36,464 nt of DNA from Ruminococcaceae bacterium UBA5396 (GCA_002410715.1 DHOG01000125.1:9101-45564), one strand, 5' to 3'. Shown: positions 8,934 to 17,716, counted from the stretch's first letter. A program made the numbers and translations. The notes: generated from the sequence alone by a model not told the origin.

Positions 8934-9446
8934 GTGAATACAGTCTATTTTAGAAAAACTGTAATTTTAATAATAGCATTGATCATATTTACAGGATTAT
9001 GCGGTTGTGGAGATAAAGAAGAGGTGTCCTCGGCGACGACACAAACCACTTATGCAACCGCGCCGCCGCTTCTTGATTTTGATATTTCAGATCTGGTGAC
9101 GGTGGAACAGGTCGAAAATGCTTTGGGCGTTTCTGTAGGGGAGGCAAAGCTGGCGGATGAGAATACAACCGTGCGCTATTCATCGGACGATCCGCTTTCC
9201 TATATAGAAATCAGTATTATTGAAAGTAGTCGCGAGAATTTTGATGAAACCGTTGCATTATATGAAGATGCTGAGGATACACTGAATCTGGGACAGGTGG
9301 CAAAATGGAGCAATGAATACAATCAACTTCTCGTTTATAATGGTAAGCACATGATAAGCGTGACAGCAGCCGCTGCCGGAAAAAGTAAGGATGCTCTGCT
9401 GATTGCCGCCCGACAGATAGCGGTATTTGTGATTGAAAAGATTTAG
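8934..9446 (+). CDS. Small secreted lipoprotein of unknown function
   Basis: A 170-residue protein that begins with GTG, seven bases after AGGAGG. Residues 8-24 form a hydrophobic signal segment and the lipobox LCGC predicts lipidation at C25. A short Ser/Thr/Ala-rich linker (about 31-46) leads into a mixed alpha/beta domain that I cannot assign to a family. It follows alr with a 12-base gap, and the overlap of ribosome site and stop codon suggests translational coupling. A cell-envelope role is a guess from position and export only. Confidence 0.85.
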   Translation: MNTVYFRKTVILIIALIIFTGLCGCGDKEEVSSATTQTTYATAPPLLDFDISDLVTVEQVENALGVSVGEAKLADENTTVRYSSDDPLSYIEISIIESSRENFDETVALYEDAEDTLNLGQVAKWSNEYNQLLVYNGKHMISVTAAAAGKSKDALLIAARQIAVFVIEKI

Positions 9447-9479
9447 TCGAAATGATGTTTGGAATAAGGATGTATTCGA

Positions 9480-9788
9480 ATGGGGAAAACATTTGAGCGG
9501 ATTTATAAGGTTGTCTCACGTATACCGGAAGGTTGCGTGTGTACCTACGGACAAGTGGCGTTAGTTGCCGGAAATACCCGCTGGGCACGTGTAGTCGGCT
9601 ATGCATTACACGCAAACCCTGACCCGGTATCCATTCCTTGTCATCGTGTGGTAAACCGCTTGGGCGAGTTGTCACAAGCCTTTGCATTCGGAGGTGAAAA
9701 CCGTCAAAGAGAACTGCTGACTCAGGAGGGCGTGCCTTTTCTGCCTGACGGCAGAGTGGATTTAAAAAACTGTATGTGGTGGGGTTAA
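9480..9788 (+). CDS. MGMT-family DNA repair protein (DNA-binding domain only)
   Basis: A 102-residue protein equal to the C-terminal domain of O6-methylguanine-DNA methyltransferases. EGCVCTYGQVA is the start of the winged-helix DNA-binding region. R37 in GNTRWARVVG matches the arginine finger, and the active-site motif PCHRVV holds C54. The N-terminal domain of Ada-C/Ogt proteins is absent. Alkyltransferase-like (ATL) proteins of this size usually have Trp or another residue in place of the cysteine, whereas here it is kept, so methyl transfer remains possible. AAGGA lies nine bases before the ATG. The gene is 33 bases behind the lipoprotein gene and may belong to the same transcript. Confidence 0.88.
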   Translation: MGKTFERIYKVVSRIPEGCVCTYGQVALVAGNTRWARVVGYALHANPDPVSIPCHRVVNRLGELSQAFAFGGENRQRELLTQEGVPFLPDGRVDLKNCMWWG

Positions 9789-9798
9789 TATATGACAA

Positions 9799-9836
9799 AA
9801 AAGCCTTTGAAGCCAATATCGGCTTCAAAGGCTTTT
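9799..9836. terminator. Bidirectional terminator between convergent genes
   Basis: Perfect 16-bp arms (9799-9814 and 9821-9836) around a 6-base loop. AAAA and TTTT ends allow function on both strands, between the MGMT-type gene and the ABC permease gene. Confidence 0.85.
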
Positions 9837-9853
9837 GTAATAATACTACTTAA

Positions 9854-11224
9854 CTATTTTACATCCCTTCTGACAAAAGCATCCCATGCAGTCAAAAGAA
9901 ATACAACCATATACACAGCGGTTACAATTAAAGCAAAACCGACGGTATGTCCCAAAAACGGCGTTTGATTGTTGATAATCATATTGATATCCGTGTTAGC
10001 AAACAGAATATACCGTGCCCAATCCCAATGAAGGCCACTAGCCAAAATAAAGACCGCTCCATAACCGGATAAAAGTAGAAATGTCCCAAGTCCGATGGCA
10101 AGCGCAGAATTACGGACTAGTGATGATACGGCGAAAGCAAAGGTTGCCATTGTCAGTACACCCAGGCTGCCGAGGATGTATTTCCATGCTACATAAAGGA
10201 GGCTAGAGCCTGCATGCACCTTTCCATTCACAACTGACAGCAGTGGAGCGCCCATATCTCCGAACCCAAAGAATATCCCTGCTAACAACAGATTGAAGAC
10301 ATAGTAGATAACCAGCATAATGATTCCGACTGTTAGAACGGCAAGATATTTCGCCACCAGTATTTTCCAACGCTTGATGGGATTGATCAGCAGAAATTTA
10401 ATGGTTCCGGATGAAAATTCTGTGGATATGATGCTTCCGGCAACAATTATAATCAGAACATTAATCACCATAATCAGCATGGTAGAGTTGCTGAAGACCG
10501 GCAGAAAACCATTCATATCAAAATAATTATCGCCATCGTCCGGAACCATATAGGTTTCTATATTTCGTTCCAGCGTATATTCGTCAATTGCAATGTCATT
10601 CCGTAACTTTGTGATGGTTTTTTTATCCTGTGAATCAAGGGGCATCTGTTCCTGTCTTGCAAGATCGATTTTGTTTGTCTCAAGATTGCGCAGCTTTTGA
10701 TATCGGTAGTCACTGTAGCTTGGTGGTATGTCGTGATCAAGCAGGTATTGCAGACTCCCAAGCTTTAATCCCCGCTCCTCAGAAGTAAGGGCATTGTTTC
10801 CCGATATATACTTCATCCGAAGCTTGATATATTCCTTGTAATCATTGTTTCTTATGGCTTTTTTATACCATTCGCTTACAGTGCTTTTTTCCTCCTGCCC
10901 AGAGGGCGCCTGTTTATCTTCCAACTCATATGTAATGTCATTTATAGCGTTATAACGCCAGTCCTCAAGACTCTCAATTCCTATTTCTTTCATGAAACGG
11001 TACATATCAGCCCGCGTTTCATCAACCCCGCTGTATTCTGAAATCCGCGCATCAAAATCAAGCTCGTACGATTCGGGAGAATATGAATTGTTCCGGCTGG
11101 AAAAGTACATTCCTACATTCCAGAGTACAGCCAAAAGCACAATACATATCAGCATGATTTTAGTTGAAATTTTTGCAAATATTTTTATGTATTCGTTGAT
11201 GATAACATTCCATATCTTACGCAA
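9854..11224 (-). CDS. ABC-2 type transporter permease
   Basis: The open frame runs further upstream, but the best start is TTG at 11224, five bases after GGAGGAGGTGA; this gives 456 residues. The start overlaps the end of the ATPase gene by 8 bases, so the two are translationally coupled. Residues 22-41 are the first membrane helix. A hydrophilic, presumably extracytoplasmic domain of about 200 residues follows (about 42-245), then about five more helices (247-267, 290-318, 348-369, 374-396, 428-446). TEFSSGTIKFLLINPIKRW is typical of ABC-2 exporters. The substrate cannot be read from the sequence; related pairs export peptides, antibiotics or sodium. Confidence 0.88.
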   Translation of the reverse strand: MRKIWNVIINEYIKIFAKISTKIMLICIVLLAVLWNVGMYFSSRNNSYSPESYELDFDARISEYSGVDETRADMYRFMKEIGIESLEDWRYNAINDITYELEDKQAPSGQEEKSTVSEWYKKAIRNNDYKEYIKLRMKYISGNNALTSEERGLKLGSLQYLLDHDIPPSYSDYRYQKLRNLETNKIDLARQEQMPLDSQDKKTITKLRNDIAIDEYTLERNIETYMVPDDGDNYFDMNGFLPVFSNSTMLIMVINVLIIIVAGSIISTEFSSGTIKFLLINPIKRWKILVAKYLAVLTVGIIMLVIYYVFNLLLAGIFFGFGDMGAPLLSVVNGKVHAGSSLLYVAWKYILGSLGVLTMATFAFAVSSLVRNSALAIGLGTFLLLSGYGAVFILASGLHWDWARYILFANTDINMIINNQTPFLGHTVGFALIVTAVYMVVFLLTAWDAFVRRDVK

Positions 11225-12146
11225 TCTGCTCACCTCCTCCGGTGATCTCAATAAAGATGTCTTCGAGATTATGGCTTTGCCGCTCAATACCCAGCAGCCA
11301 TATATCGGCTCCTGCCAGTGCAATGCCGATACTGCCAAGCTGTTGGTCGTTTTCAATGGCAATGTTAAAGCTATTTTCTGTTACATTGAAGGGCTCCCAT
11401 TTACGTTCTTCAAGAATCCCAAGTGCAGACTCAATATCATTGACCGTAAATCGAACAATACGTTGATTTCCCTGTGCCTCCATAATCAGCTCTTTGACAG
11501 GCTTTACGCCAATCAGCCGCCCGTTTGCCAAAATGCCTACACGGTCACACATCAGTTCCATTTCTGAAAGAAGGTGACTGGATACCAAAACTGCCACGCC
11601 TTCCTCGTGTGCAAGGCGTTTAAAAATATCACGAAGTTCGCGTATTCCTGACGGATCGAGACCGTTGGTGGGCTCGTCCATCACAATCAGCTTGGGACGA
11701 TGCATGATTGCCTGTGCCAGCCCAAGCCGCTGTCGCATACCCAGCGAATACCGCTTAACCTTTTCATGAATGCGATTTTCGAGCCCTACCAGCTTTACTA
11801 CCTCTTTTAACCGTTCTTCTGTTACACCTTTCCGCATTCTTTTGTATTGTCTGAGATTCTGCATTCCGGTCAGATAAGAGTATGTTTCGGGATTTTCCAC
11901 AATGCCGCCTACACACTCCATTGCTTTTTCAAAATGGCAGACGTTGTCAAAGCCGCAAATTTCAATATGACCTTCATCAATGTCTAAAAGACCCATGATC
12001 ATCTTGATTGTTGTTGTCTTACCCGCTCCGTTAGGGCCGAGAAAACCGAACACTTCGCCGGCATAGGTCTCAAAGGAAACATCGTCGATGATTTTACGAC
12101 CGCCCATATTCTTTTTCAAATTGCTTACCTTTAATATGGTTTCCAT
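11217..12146 (-). CDS. ABC transporter ATP-binding protein (BcrA/NatA type)
   Basis: A 309-residue ATPase with a Walker A motif GPNGAGKTT (37-45), signature SLGMRQR (134-140) and Walker B LIVMDEPTNGLD (153-164). The D-loop and switch histidine (SSHLL) are also present. The C-terminal 80 residues, after the nucleotide-binding domain, are of the kind found in BcrA-like exporters. It powers the permease encoded immediately downstream. Its ATG overlaps the stop codon of the preceding gene by one base (TAATG), so all three genes form one tightly coupled operon. Confidence 0.94.
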   Translation of the reverse strand: METILKVSNLKKNMGGRKIIDDVSFETYAGEVFGFLGPNGAGKTTTIKMIMGLLDIDEGHIEICGFDNVCHFEKAMECVGGIVENPETYSYLTGMQNLRQYKRMRKGVTEERLKEVVKLVGLENRIHEKVKRYSLGMRQRLGLAQAIMHRPKLIVMDEPTNGLDPSGIRELRDIFKRLAHEEGVAVLVSSHLLSEMELMCDRVGILANGRLIGVKPVKELIMEAQGNQRIVRFTVNDIESALGILEERKWEPFNVTENSFNIAIENDQQLGSIGIALAGADIWLLGIERQSHNLEDIFIEITGGGEQIA

Positions 12147-12847
12147 TACTCCTCCACCAGCTTTCCGTTCGTGTTATAACCCAAACCGCCCGTACCGGCA
12201 AATTTCCATTTGCCGGCCTGCTTTACCAGCGTGGCGTTGTACATTGTAAACTCCCATGTATATGTATATCTTTTTGTATCGACTATTTCTACGGAACCTT
12301 CCGGCTTATGAGGATCACCATACCCGTAATACTGTTCATCTATATAATGATTGCTTATGAGTGTGAAAAAAGAGGGCTTTCCGATTGTTTTCAACTGAAC
12401 CTGCACGGTGATTTCAGCAGTTGCATGTTTTGGACCTGTTTTCTTTATGTTTTTCACCGACGTTATGGTATACTCGCATTCTGTTACATAAGCGTTTTTG
12501 GCTGTGTTATCCGAGAAAACATTATCAAGACTCCGGGTGGCATGATCCAGTGCAGAATTATAACTGTTCTGTTCGGTTAGATACTTACTTATTACTGCTC
12601 TATTTTCTTGAAGCTTTTTACGAATGGCATCGTTTGATGGGCTTTCACCTGCTTTTTGCTCTTGGGCAGGTAAAATGTTTAAATCTCCCGCCGCTTTCGC
12701 ATATTCGGTGATCATATTTTGTATAGCGATTTTTTCTGTGCCGAATCTTGCATTGTCGTAAATAAGATAACTAATTAAACCGACAACAAGGATAACCGCT
12801 AAAACAATACCGCGGTTAACCCGTCGCATTACATTGCGCGCTATCAA
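12146..12847 (-). CDS. Single-span membrane protein of unknown function, first gene of the ABC operon
   Basis: A 233-residue protein that starts with TTG, preceded at good spacing by AAGGAGGAAT. Residues 13-30 are one membrane helix (GIVLAVILVVGLISYLIY). The remainder is predicted outside the cell: a helical segment (about 35-105), then a beta-rich domain (about 118-233) with repeated Tyr/Thr strands and a C-terminal GKWKFAGTGG that resembles the ends of NTF2-like or lipoprotein domains. I cannot assign a family. One-base overlap with the ATPase gene suggests that it is an accessory subunit or sensor of the exporter. Confidence 0.82.
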   Translation of the reverse strand: MIARNVMRRVNRGIVLAVILVVGLISYLIYDNARFGTEKIAIQNMITEYAKAAGDLNILPAQEQKAGESPSNDAIRKKLQENRAVISKYLTEQNSYNSALDHATRSLDNVFSDNTAKNAYVTECEYTITSVKNIKKTGPKHATAEITVQVQLKTIGKPSFFTLISNHYIDEQYYGYGDPHKPEGSVEIVDTKRYTYTWEFTMYNATLVKQAGKWKFAGTGGLGYNTNGKLVEE

Positions 12848-12937
12848 CCAAATTCCTCCTTTTTATGTCTCAACTGATAGTGTTAAATGCCTTTGTAGAG
12901 AGGATTCATTTTCGAAACTAAACAGTTGATAAAACTG

Positions 12938-12978
12938 GTATAATAGTGTAATTATACACCAATTTGCTTTATTTACAA
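12938..12978 (-). promoter_or_regulatory. Probable promoter and palindromic operator of the ABC operon
   Basis: On the minus strand TTGTAA (12978-12973), a 16-base spacer and TATAAT (12956-12951) form a plausible sigma-A promoter. The -10 is one arm of an inverted repeat GTATAAT-6-ATTATAC (12938-12957). That is a typical position for a repressor site, but no regulator gene is adjacent. Confidence 0.45.
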
Positions 12979-13038
12979 CCGATATAAGAGAAAATATATA
13001 ATAAATAGTGCAATCCGGTGCAGATGAATTATATTCGC

Positions 13039-13065
13039 ATAACTACTTGTCCTATGGCATATTGT
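13039..13065 (+). promoter_or_regulatory. Possible sporulation (sigma-E-like) promoter
   Basis: ATA (13039-13041), a 16-base gap and CATATTGT (13058-13065) resemble the sigma-E pattern, about 30 bases before a YlmC/YmxH gene. A weak sigma-A reading (CTTGTC-16-TATAAG) overlaps it, so the assignment is tentative. Confidence 0.25.
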
Positions 13066-13096
13066 AATATAAGATGATGTATAGGGAGGAAAAGGT

Positions 13097-13396
13097 ATGC
13101 ATTGTAGAGTTACAGATATGCATAATAAAGATGTTATTAATATCAGTGACGGAACCCGTCTTGGGTGTGTTGATGATGTTGAGATAGATACCTGCACCGC
13201 TCATCTTGTAGCAATTGTAGTTCACGGACGACCGAAGTGTCTGGGGCTTCTTGGGCGGGAGGACGATATCGTGATTGGATGGCGCAATATAAGCGTAATC
13301 GGGGAGGATACTATTCTGGTGAATTTTGAATGCCCATACAAGCATAAAAAGAAAAAAGGACGCGGAATTTTGTCGGACATATTCAGCAGTTACTGA
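13097..13396 (+). CDS. YlmC/YmxH-family PRC-barrel protein
   Basis: A 99-residue PRC-barrel protein of the YlmC/YmxH family, often annotated as sporulation-associated in Firmicutes. The family pattern is clear: VINISDGTRLGCVDDVEID, then a strand pair ending in GRPKCLGLLGREDDIVIGW and IGEDTILV. A basic C-terminal tail (KHKKKKGRG) may contact nucleic acid or membrane. GGGAGGAAAAGG precedes the ATG. It is not in an operon with its neighbours: it lies divergent to the ABC operon and is followed by the pheST leader. Confidence 0.88.
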   Translation: MHCRVTDMHNKDVINISDGTRLGCVDDVEIDTCTAHLVAIVVHGRPKCLGLLGREDDIVIGWRNISVIGEDTILVNFECPYKHKKKKGRGILSDIFSSY

Positions 13397-13432
13397 AGTT
13401 TTATATGATATTAAATTGAGGCGGCTGGGCAC

Positions 13433-13461
13433 TTGATTTTTAAAAAAAATTATGATAAGGT
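13433..13461 (+). promoter_or_regulatory. Promoter of the pheST T-box leader
   Basis: TTGATT (13433-13438), a 17-base spacer and TAAGGT (13456-13461), so transcription would start near 13468 at the base of stem I. Confidence 0.5.
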
Positions 13462-13466
13462 AAATC

Positions 13467-13740
13467 CATAAACGCATGGATGGAGAGAGTACTTCGGACA
13501 ATCGCCGCATAAGAGAGGGTCGTCACCGGCTGAAAGCGACCTGCGGAAAAGGACGGGGGAAGTTCACTCCGGAGCGGCAGTGCTGAACAGCCAAAGAGCT
13601 TTTCTTCTTTGGAGTAGGCTCTGACGGCAGACGCCGTTATTCGTCGGAAAAGTGTTTGCTTTTGCAAAAAATCGGGTGGTACCGCGGAGGATTCGCCTTC
13701 GTCCCTTTATTGTGGGGATGAAGGTGTTTTTGTTTTTTAT
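13467..13740 (+). promoter_or_regulatory. T-box riboswitch, phenylalanine specific
   Basis: A complete T-box leader that reads the charging state of tRNA-Phe. Stem I contains the AGTA (S-turn) segment at about 13488, AGAGAG near 13512 and the distal GGCTGAAAG at about 13528. On its 3' side GGAAG is followed by the specifier TTC (13563-13565) and an A, so the codon read is UUC (Phe). The T-box core GGGTGGTACCGCGG is at 13674-13687. The terminator hairpin CCTTCGTCCC/GGGGATGAAGG (13696-13723) with a T run ends the leader. Uncharged tRNA-Phe would stabilise the antiterminator and allow pheS and pheT expression. The specifier agrees with the genes downstream. Confidence 0.95.
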
Positions 13741-13776
13741 GTAGACTTTAAAGTCAAATTGGAGGAGGAATTTCGG

Positions 13777-14802
13777 TTGAAAGAAAAGCTGGAACAGCTG
13801 CGCAGTCAGGTGCTGGAACGTCTGGATGAGATTTCGGAAAGAAAAGAGCTTGACGATTTGCGTGTCAAGGTTATGGGTAAAAAAGGTCAGCTTACAGAGG
13901 TTTTGCGGGGAATGGGGGCATTGCCGGCCGAGGAACGACCAAAAGTCGGTCAGCTTGTCAATCAGCTACGTGCAGAGCTTGAGACCAGGTTTGATGAAAT
14001 AGAAACACGCATGGAGGAGCAGCTTAAAAATGCCCGTCTGGCGGAGGAAACCCTTGATATTACAATGCCAGGAAAAAAGCGAAAAACAGGCGGGTTGCAT
14101 CCTCTGAACCGTGTGCTTGAGGAGCTAATTGATATTTTTCAATCTATGGGATTTGATGTTGTAGACGGGCCGGAAGTCGAGACCGATTATTATAATTTCG
14201 AGGCGTTGAATGTGCCGAAAGATCATCCCGCCCGAGATACACAGGACACTTTTTATCTCACTGATAATCTTCTGCTTCGCACACAGACGTCCTCAGCGCA
14301 GATAAGAACCATGGAGTATCGCAAACCGCCGATCAGGATTATCTGCCCCGGACGTGTTTACCGAGCCGATGAGGTGGATGCCACCCATTCACCTGTATTC
14401 CACCAGATGGAAGGGCTGGTTGTTGACAAAGGCATTACACTGTGCCATCTCAAGGGCGTGCTTGAGCAGTTTGCGCACGAAATATACGGTTCTGAAACAA
14501 AGGTGCGTTTCAGACCATCCTTCTTCCCATTTACTGAGCCCAGTGTAGAAGTGGATGTAAGCTGCGGCGAATGCGGAGGAAAAGGCTGCCGCGTTTGTAA
14601 GGGAGCTGGTTGGATCGAGATACTTGGCGCCGGTATGGTTCATCCAAACGTGCTTTCCGGCTGTGGTATAGACCCGGAGATTTATTCGGGGTTCGCTTTT
14701 GGTATCGGGCTTGACCGCCTGACCACAACGCGGCACAAAATAAGTGATATACGCCTGCTTTTTGAAAATGACCGACGTTTTCTTGAGCAGTTCAGCAGGT
14801 AA
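13777..14802 (+). CDS. pheS: Phenylalanine-tRNA ligase alpha subunit
   Basis: The catalytic subunit that activates phenylalanine and charges tRNA-Phe as an alpha2beta2 enzyme. The start is taken as TTG at 13777, eight bases after GGAGGAGG; an in-frame TTG at 13759 overlaps that ribosome site. This gives 341 residues. The N-terminal coiled coil (about 1-90) contacts tRNA. Class II motifs follow: motif 2 near [15 protein letters not shown], the Phe pocket [10 protein letters not shown], and motif 3 [12 protein letters not shown] cysteine-rich insert [14 protein letters not shown] may bind a metal; similar inserts occur in other bacterial PheS proteins. It is under the control of the T-box upstream and 44 bases before pheT. 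Confidence 0.97.
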   Translation: MKEKLEQLRSQVLERLDEISERKELDDLRVKVMGKKGQLTEVLRGMGALPAEERPKVGQLVNQLRAELETRFDEIETRMEEQLKNARLAEETLDITMPGKKRKTGGLHPLNRVLEELIDIFQSMGFDVVDGPEVETDYYNFEALNVPKDHPARDTQDTFYLTDNLLLRTQTSSAQIRTMEYRKPPIRIICPGRVYRADEVDATHSPVFHQMEGLVVDKGITLCHLKGVLEQFAHEIYGSETKVRFRPSFFPFTEPSVEVDVSCGECGGKGCRVCKGAGWIEILGAGMVHPNVLSGCGIDPEIYSGFAFGIGLDRLTTTRHKISDIRLLFENDRRFLEQFSR

Positions 14803-14846
14803 CAAAAGTTTGAAAAATTTCAAACAGGAAAGGATAGTCTAAATTT

Positions 14847-17237
14847 ATGAAAGTATCATTGAATTGGCTGCGCCGTTATGTTGAAATAAATGTATCCTTG
14901 GATGAACTTTGCAAAAAAATGATTCAAGCAGGTTTTGAAGTGGACGGAATAGACGACTTGTCCCAAACAATCAAAAATGTAGTTGTAGGGCGGATTGTAA
15001 AGCTGGAAAAGCACCCGGATGCGGATAAGCTGCAGATTTGCCAGCTTGATGTGGGAGGGGAAACTCCTATACAGATCGTCACAGGGGCGGATAATGTATT
15101 TGAGGGCGCGCTGGTGCCGGTAGCTTTGCACGATTCTTATCTTCCAAACGGAATGCATATTAAAAAGGGCAAGCTTCGTGGTGTTGCCTCAAATGGAATG
15201 CTTTGTTCCGGAGAGGAGCTTTGCTTGAAGGAGGGTGACTTTAAAGGCGCCGAGGTGCACGGAATTCTGATTCTGCAGGAAGACCATCCCGCAGGCACGG
15301 ATATGCGCTCGATACTCGGTCTTGATGATATTGTGATCGATTTTTCGGTTACTGCAAACCGTCCTGACTGTCAGAGCATTTTGGGAATTGCACGGGAGGT
15401 GGCTGTGGTACTGGATACAGAACTAAAAAGGCCAAAGCCTGTATATAAAACCAAAGGAGGAAATATAAACGATCATATTTCGGTGGCGGTAGAGGATTAC
15501 GATTTGTGTCCCCGTTATATGGGGCGGGTAGTCACCAATGTGCGTATCGCCGAATCACCCGAGTGGATGAAAAAGTGTCTCAAGGCCGCCGGTATGCGCC
15601 CGATTAATAACATTGTTGATATTACAAATTTTGTAATGCTAGAGACCGGACAACCGATGCATGCCTTTGATCTGCGTGACGTACGCGGTGGCAAAATCAT
15701 TGTACGGCGTGCAAGGGATGGCGAGATCATGACCACTCTGGACGAGAAGGAACATCGACTTTCCTCGGATATGCTTGTAATCGCTGATGCCGAGCAGCCG
15801 TCATGTCTGGCTGGTATTATGGGTGGTCTTGACAGCGAGATCAAGAATGATACGACTTCAATTTTCTTTGAGTCGGCCAAATTCCGCCGCGACAGTGTTC
15901 GCCATACCGCGCGCACACTAGGACTGCGTACGGAATCAAGCGCCCGCTTTGAAAAGGGCGTTGATATTCTCAACCCGGAATATGCCCTGGAGCGAGCCCT
16001 CGGACTGATTTATGACCTTGACGCGGGAGATATCATGGACGGGGTGATTGACCGGAATCAAGGACTTCCAAGGGAGCGGGTGCTTCATGTAGCTGTACCG
16101 AGTGTTAATGCGTTGCTTGGAGTGGATATATCCGCAGAAAAAATGGTAGAAATTTTGAACCGATTGTCCATTCAAACGGCACTGTCCGGGGATATTCTTA
16201 CCTGCAGAATACCATCCTTTCGCGATGATATTGAGGGACGCGCGGATATTGCCGAGGAAGTTATGAGGATTTACGGATACGACCATATCGCCGGAACGCC
16301 GATGCAAGGTTCTATTATACGCGGGAAAAGGTCACACGACAGACTCTGCGCTGATCGTATAAAAGCCCGTCTGGTTGCTCAGGGGCTCAGCGAAATTATG
16401 ACCTACTCATTTATCAGCAGCAAAGCGCTTGACATGCTTGAAATAAGTGCCGAGGATGAACGACGCCGGGTTGTGACGCTTCACAATCCGCTTGGTGAAG
16501 AATATTCTGTTATGCGTACACAGCTTATTAGCAGTATGCTGACCGTATTATCTACCAACTATAAACGTAAAACATCTTCGGCACGATTCTTTGAACTGAG
16601 CAAAGTATTCATACCCGAATCGCTTCCACTTGATAAGCAGCCGAAAGAACGGTCTGCTCTATCGATTGGTTTGTATGGAGAGGAAGAGGATTTCTTTTCA
16701 CTTAAGGGACTTGTTGAAGATGTTCTTTCAGCGTTTGAGATTCATCCGACCTATGAAAGGGCATCCGAGCCATACCTGCATCCCGGACGTCAGGCCGCTG
16801 CGATTATGGAACGGGAGGCTGTGACAATATTCGGTGAGGTGCATCCGGATATTACCGTGCGTTTTGGAATTGAAGCTCGCGTTTATGTCGCAGAGATTCG
16901 TGTTGATTTATTAGAAAAATTAAAAAAATCAATTATTTTGTATAAACCGCTGCCGCGTTTCCCCGCTGTTGAACGGGATCTGGCTCTGACCTGTGACAGG
17001 GAGCTTGCAGTAGCTGAAATTGAGGAAACAATCAGGGCTTGGGGCGGAAAGAATCTGGAAAGCGTCGAGCTGTTTGATGTATATGAGGGTGCCCAGATTT
17101 TGAAGGGTCAAAAAAGTGTTGCATACCGCCTGGTGTTTCGTTCTGCAGAGTCAACTCTGAAAGACGAGGATGTTGAAGCATCTCTTAATAAAATGTTTAA
17201 GAAATTAAAAGAAAAAGGGTGCATTCTAAGGTCATAA
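14847..17237 (+). CDS. pheT: Phenylalanine-tRNA ligase beta subunit
   Basis: The 796-residue editing and tRNA-binding subunit. An EMAP-like OB fold lies at about 40-150 (KHPDADKLQICQLDVG). The B3/B4 editing domain follows (about 205-390; MRPINNIVDITNFVM and GQPMHAFDLR), then B5 (about 400-475), a catalytic-like core with SSARFFELSKVF, and the C-terminal FDX-ACB domain (about 705-796; LPRFPAVERDLAL). Length is normal. AGGAAAGGA precedes the ATG. It is co-transcribed with pheS. Confidence 0.97.
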   Translation: MKVSLNWLRRYVEINVSLDELCKKMIQAGFEVDGIDDLSQTIKNVVVGRIVKLEKHPDADKLQICQLDVGGETPIQIVTGADNVFEGALVPVALHDSYLPNGMHIKKGKLRGVASNGMLCSGEELCLKEGDFKGAEVHGILILQEDHPAGTDMRSILGLDDIVIDFSVTANRPDCQSILGIAREVAVVLDTELKRPKPVYKTKGGNINDHISVAVEDYDLCPRYMGRVVTNVRIAESPEWMKKCLKAAGMRPINNIVDITNFVMLETGQPMHAFDLRDVRGGKIIVRRARDGEIMTTLDEKEHRLSSDMLVIADAEQPSCLAGIMGGLDSEIKNDTTSIFFESAKFRRDSVRHTARTLGLRTESSARFEKGVDILNPEYALERALGLIYDLDAGDIMDGVIDRNQGLPRERVLHVAVPSVNALLGVDISAEKMVEILNRLSIQTALSGDILTCRIPSFRDDIEGRADIAEEVMRIYGYDHIAGTPMQGSIIRGKRSHDRLCADRIKARLVAQGLSEIMTYSFISSKALDMLEISAEDERRRVVTLHNPLGEEYSVMRTQLISSMLTVLSTNYKRKTSSARFFELSKVFIPESLPLDKQPKERSALSIGLYGEEEDFFSLKGLVEDVLSAFEIHPTYERASEPYLHPGRQAAAIMEREAVTIFGEVHPDITVRFGIEARVYVAEIRVDLLEKLKKSIILYKPLPRFPAVERDLALTCDRELAVAEIEETIRAWGGKNLESVELFDVYEGAQILKGQKSVAYRLVFRSAESTLKDEDVEASLNKMFKKLKEKGCILRS

Positions 17238-17242
17238 TACCC

Positions 17243-17271
17243 TTGAAAAAATCCAGTCAATCAGGTATAAT
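17243..17271 (+). promoter_or_regulatory. ireB: Sigma-A promoter of ireB
   Basis: TTGAAA (17243-17248), a 17-base spacer and a perfect TATAAT (17266-17271). ireB therefore has its own promoter just after pheT. Confidence 0.75.
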
Positions 17272-17339
17272 AGGTATAAACAGACATTTAATCATTATAG
17301 AGTTTGCCTGTTTGACATTTAGGAAGCGGAGGCGAATAT

Positions 17340-17585
17340 ATGCTGGACAGAACCATGACCTTTTCCCTAGGCGATGACAAGGAACAGGAAATGAAACAGA
17401 TTCTTACTACGGTTTACGATGCTCTACGCGAGAAGGGTTATAATCCGATTAACCAGCTTGTCGGTTACCTGCTTTCAGAAGATCCGACTTATATAACCAC
17501 TCATAATAACGCACGCAGTCTGATTCGTAGGCTTGATCGTGATGAGCTTCTGCGCGCGCTAGTTCAGTCATATCTGAATAGTTAG
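17340..17585 (+). CDS. ireB: IreB family regulatory phosphoprotein (UPF0297)
   Basis: An 81-residue protein, full length for UPF0297. In Enterococcus IreB is phosphorylated by the PASTA kinase IreK on N-terminal threonines and affects cephalosporin resistance. Here T5 and T7 in [13 protein letters not shown] are the corresponding candidates. [19 protein letters not shown] and [15 protein letters not shown] are the family signature. The usual partners ruvX and a YrzB-type protein do not follow it; ruvX is at 666. Confidence 0.93.
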   Translation: MLDRTMTFSLGDDKEQEMKQILTTVYDALREKGYNPINQLVGYLLSEDPTYITTHNNARSLIRRLDRDELLRALVQSYLNS

Positions 17586-17675
17586 CAATAGATTTCAATT
17601 GGTTGCAGCTAAGCTGTCAAAAAACTTCTCGATCATCGGAGCTTCGGTTTTTAATTTGAAGGCAAAGGAAACCGG

Positions 17676-17716
17676 TTGATAAAAACAACCCACGGTGAGT
17701 GGGTTGTTTTTATCAA
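17676..17716 (+). terminator. Intrinsic terminator after ireB
   Basis: Perfect 18-bp arms (17676-17693 and 17699-17716) around a GGTGA loop, with TTTTT inside the right arm. About 90 bases after the ireB stop. Confidence 0.8.

Noticed and set aside
9480..9788. Alkyltransferase-like (ATL) protein
   Set aside because: The active-site motif is PCHRVV with cysteine, so it is called MGMT-type rather than ATL.
9217..9828. Open frame of 203 codons on the minus strand
   Set aside because: It is antisense to the lipoprotein and MGMT-type genes and spans their terminator; no ribosome site or motif was seen.
13052..13510. Open frame of 152 codons on the minus strand
   Set aside because: It is antisense to the YlmC/YmxH gene and to the T-box leader, both of which are well supported.
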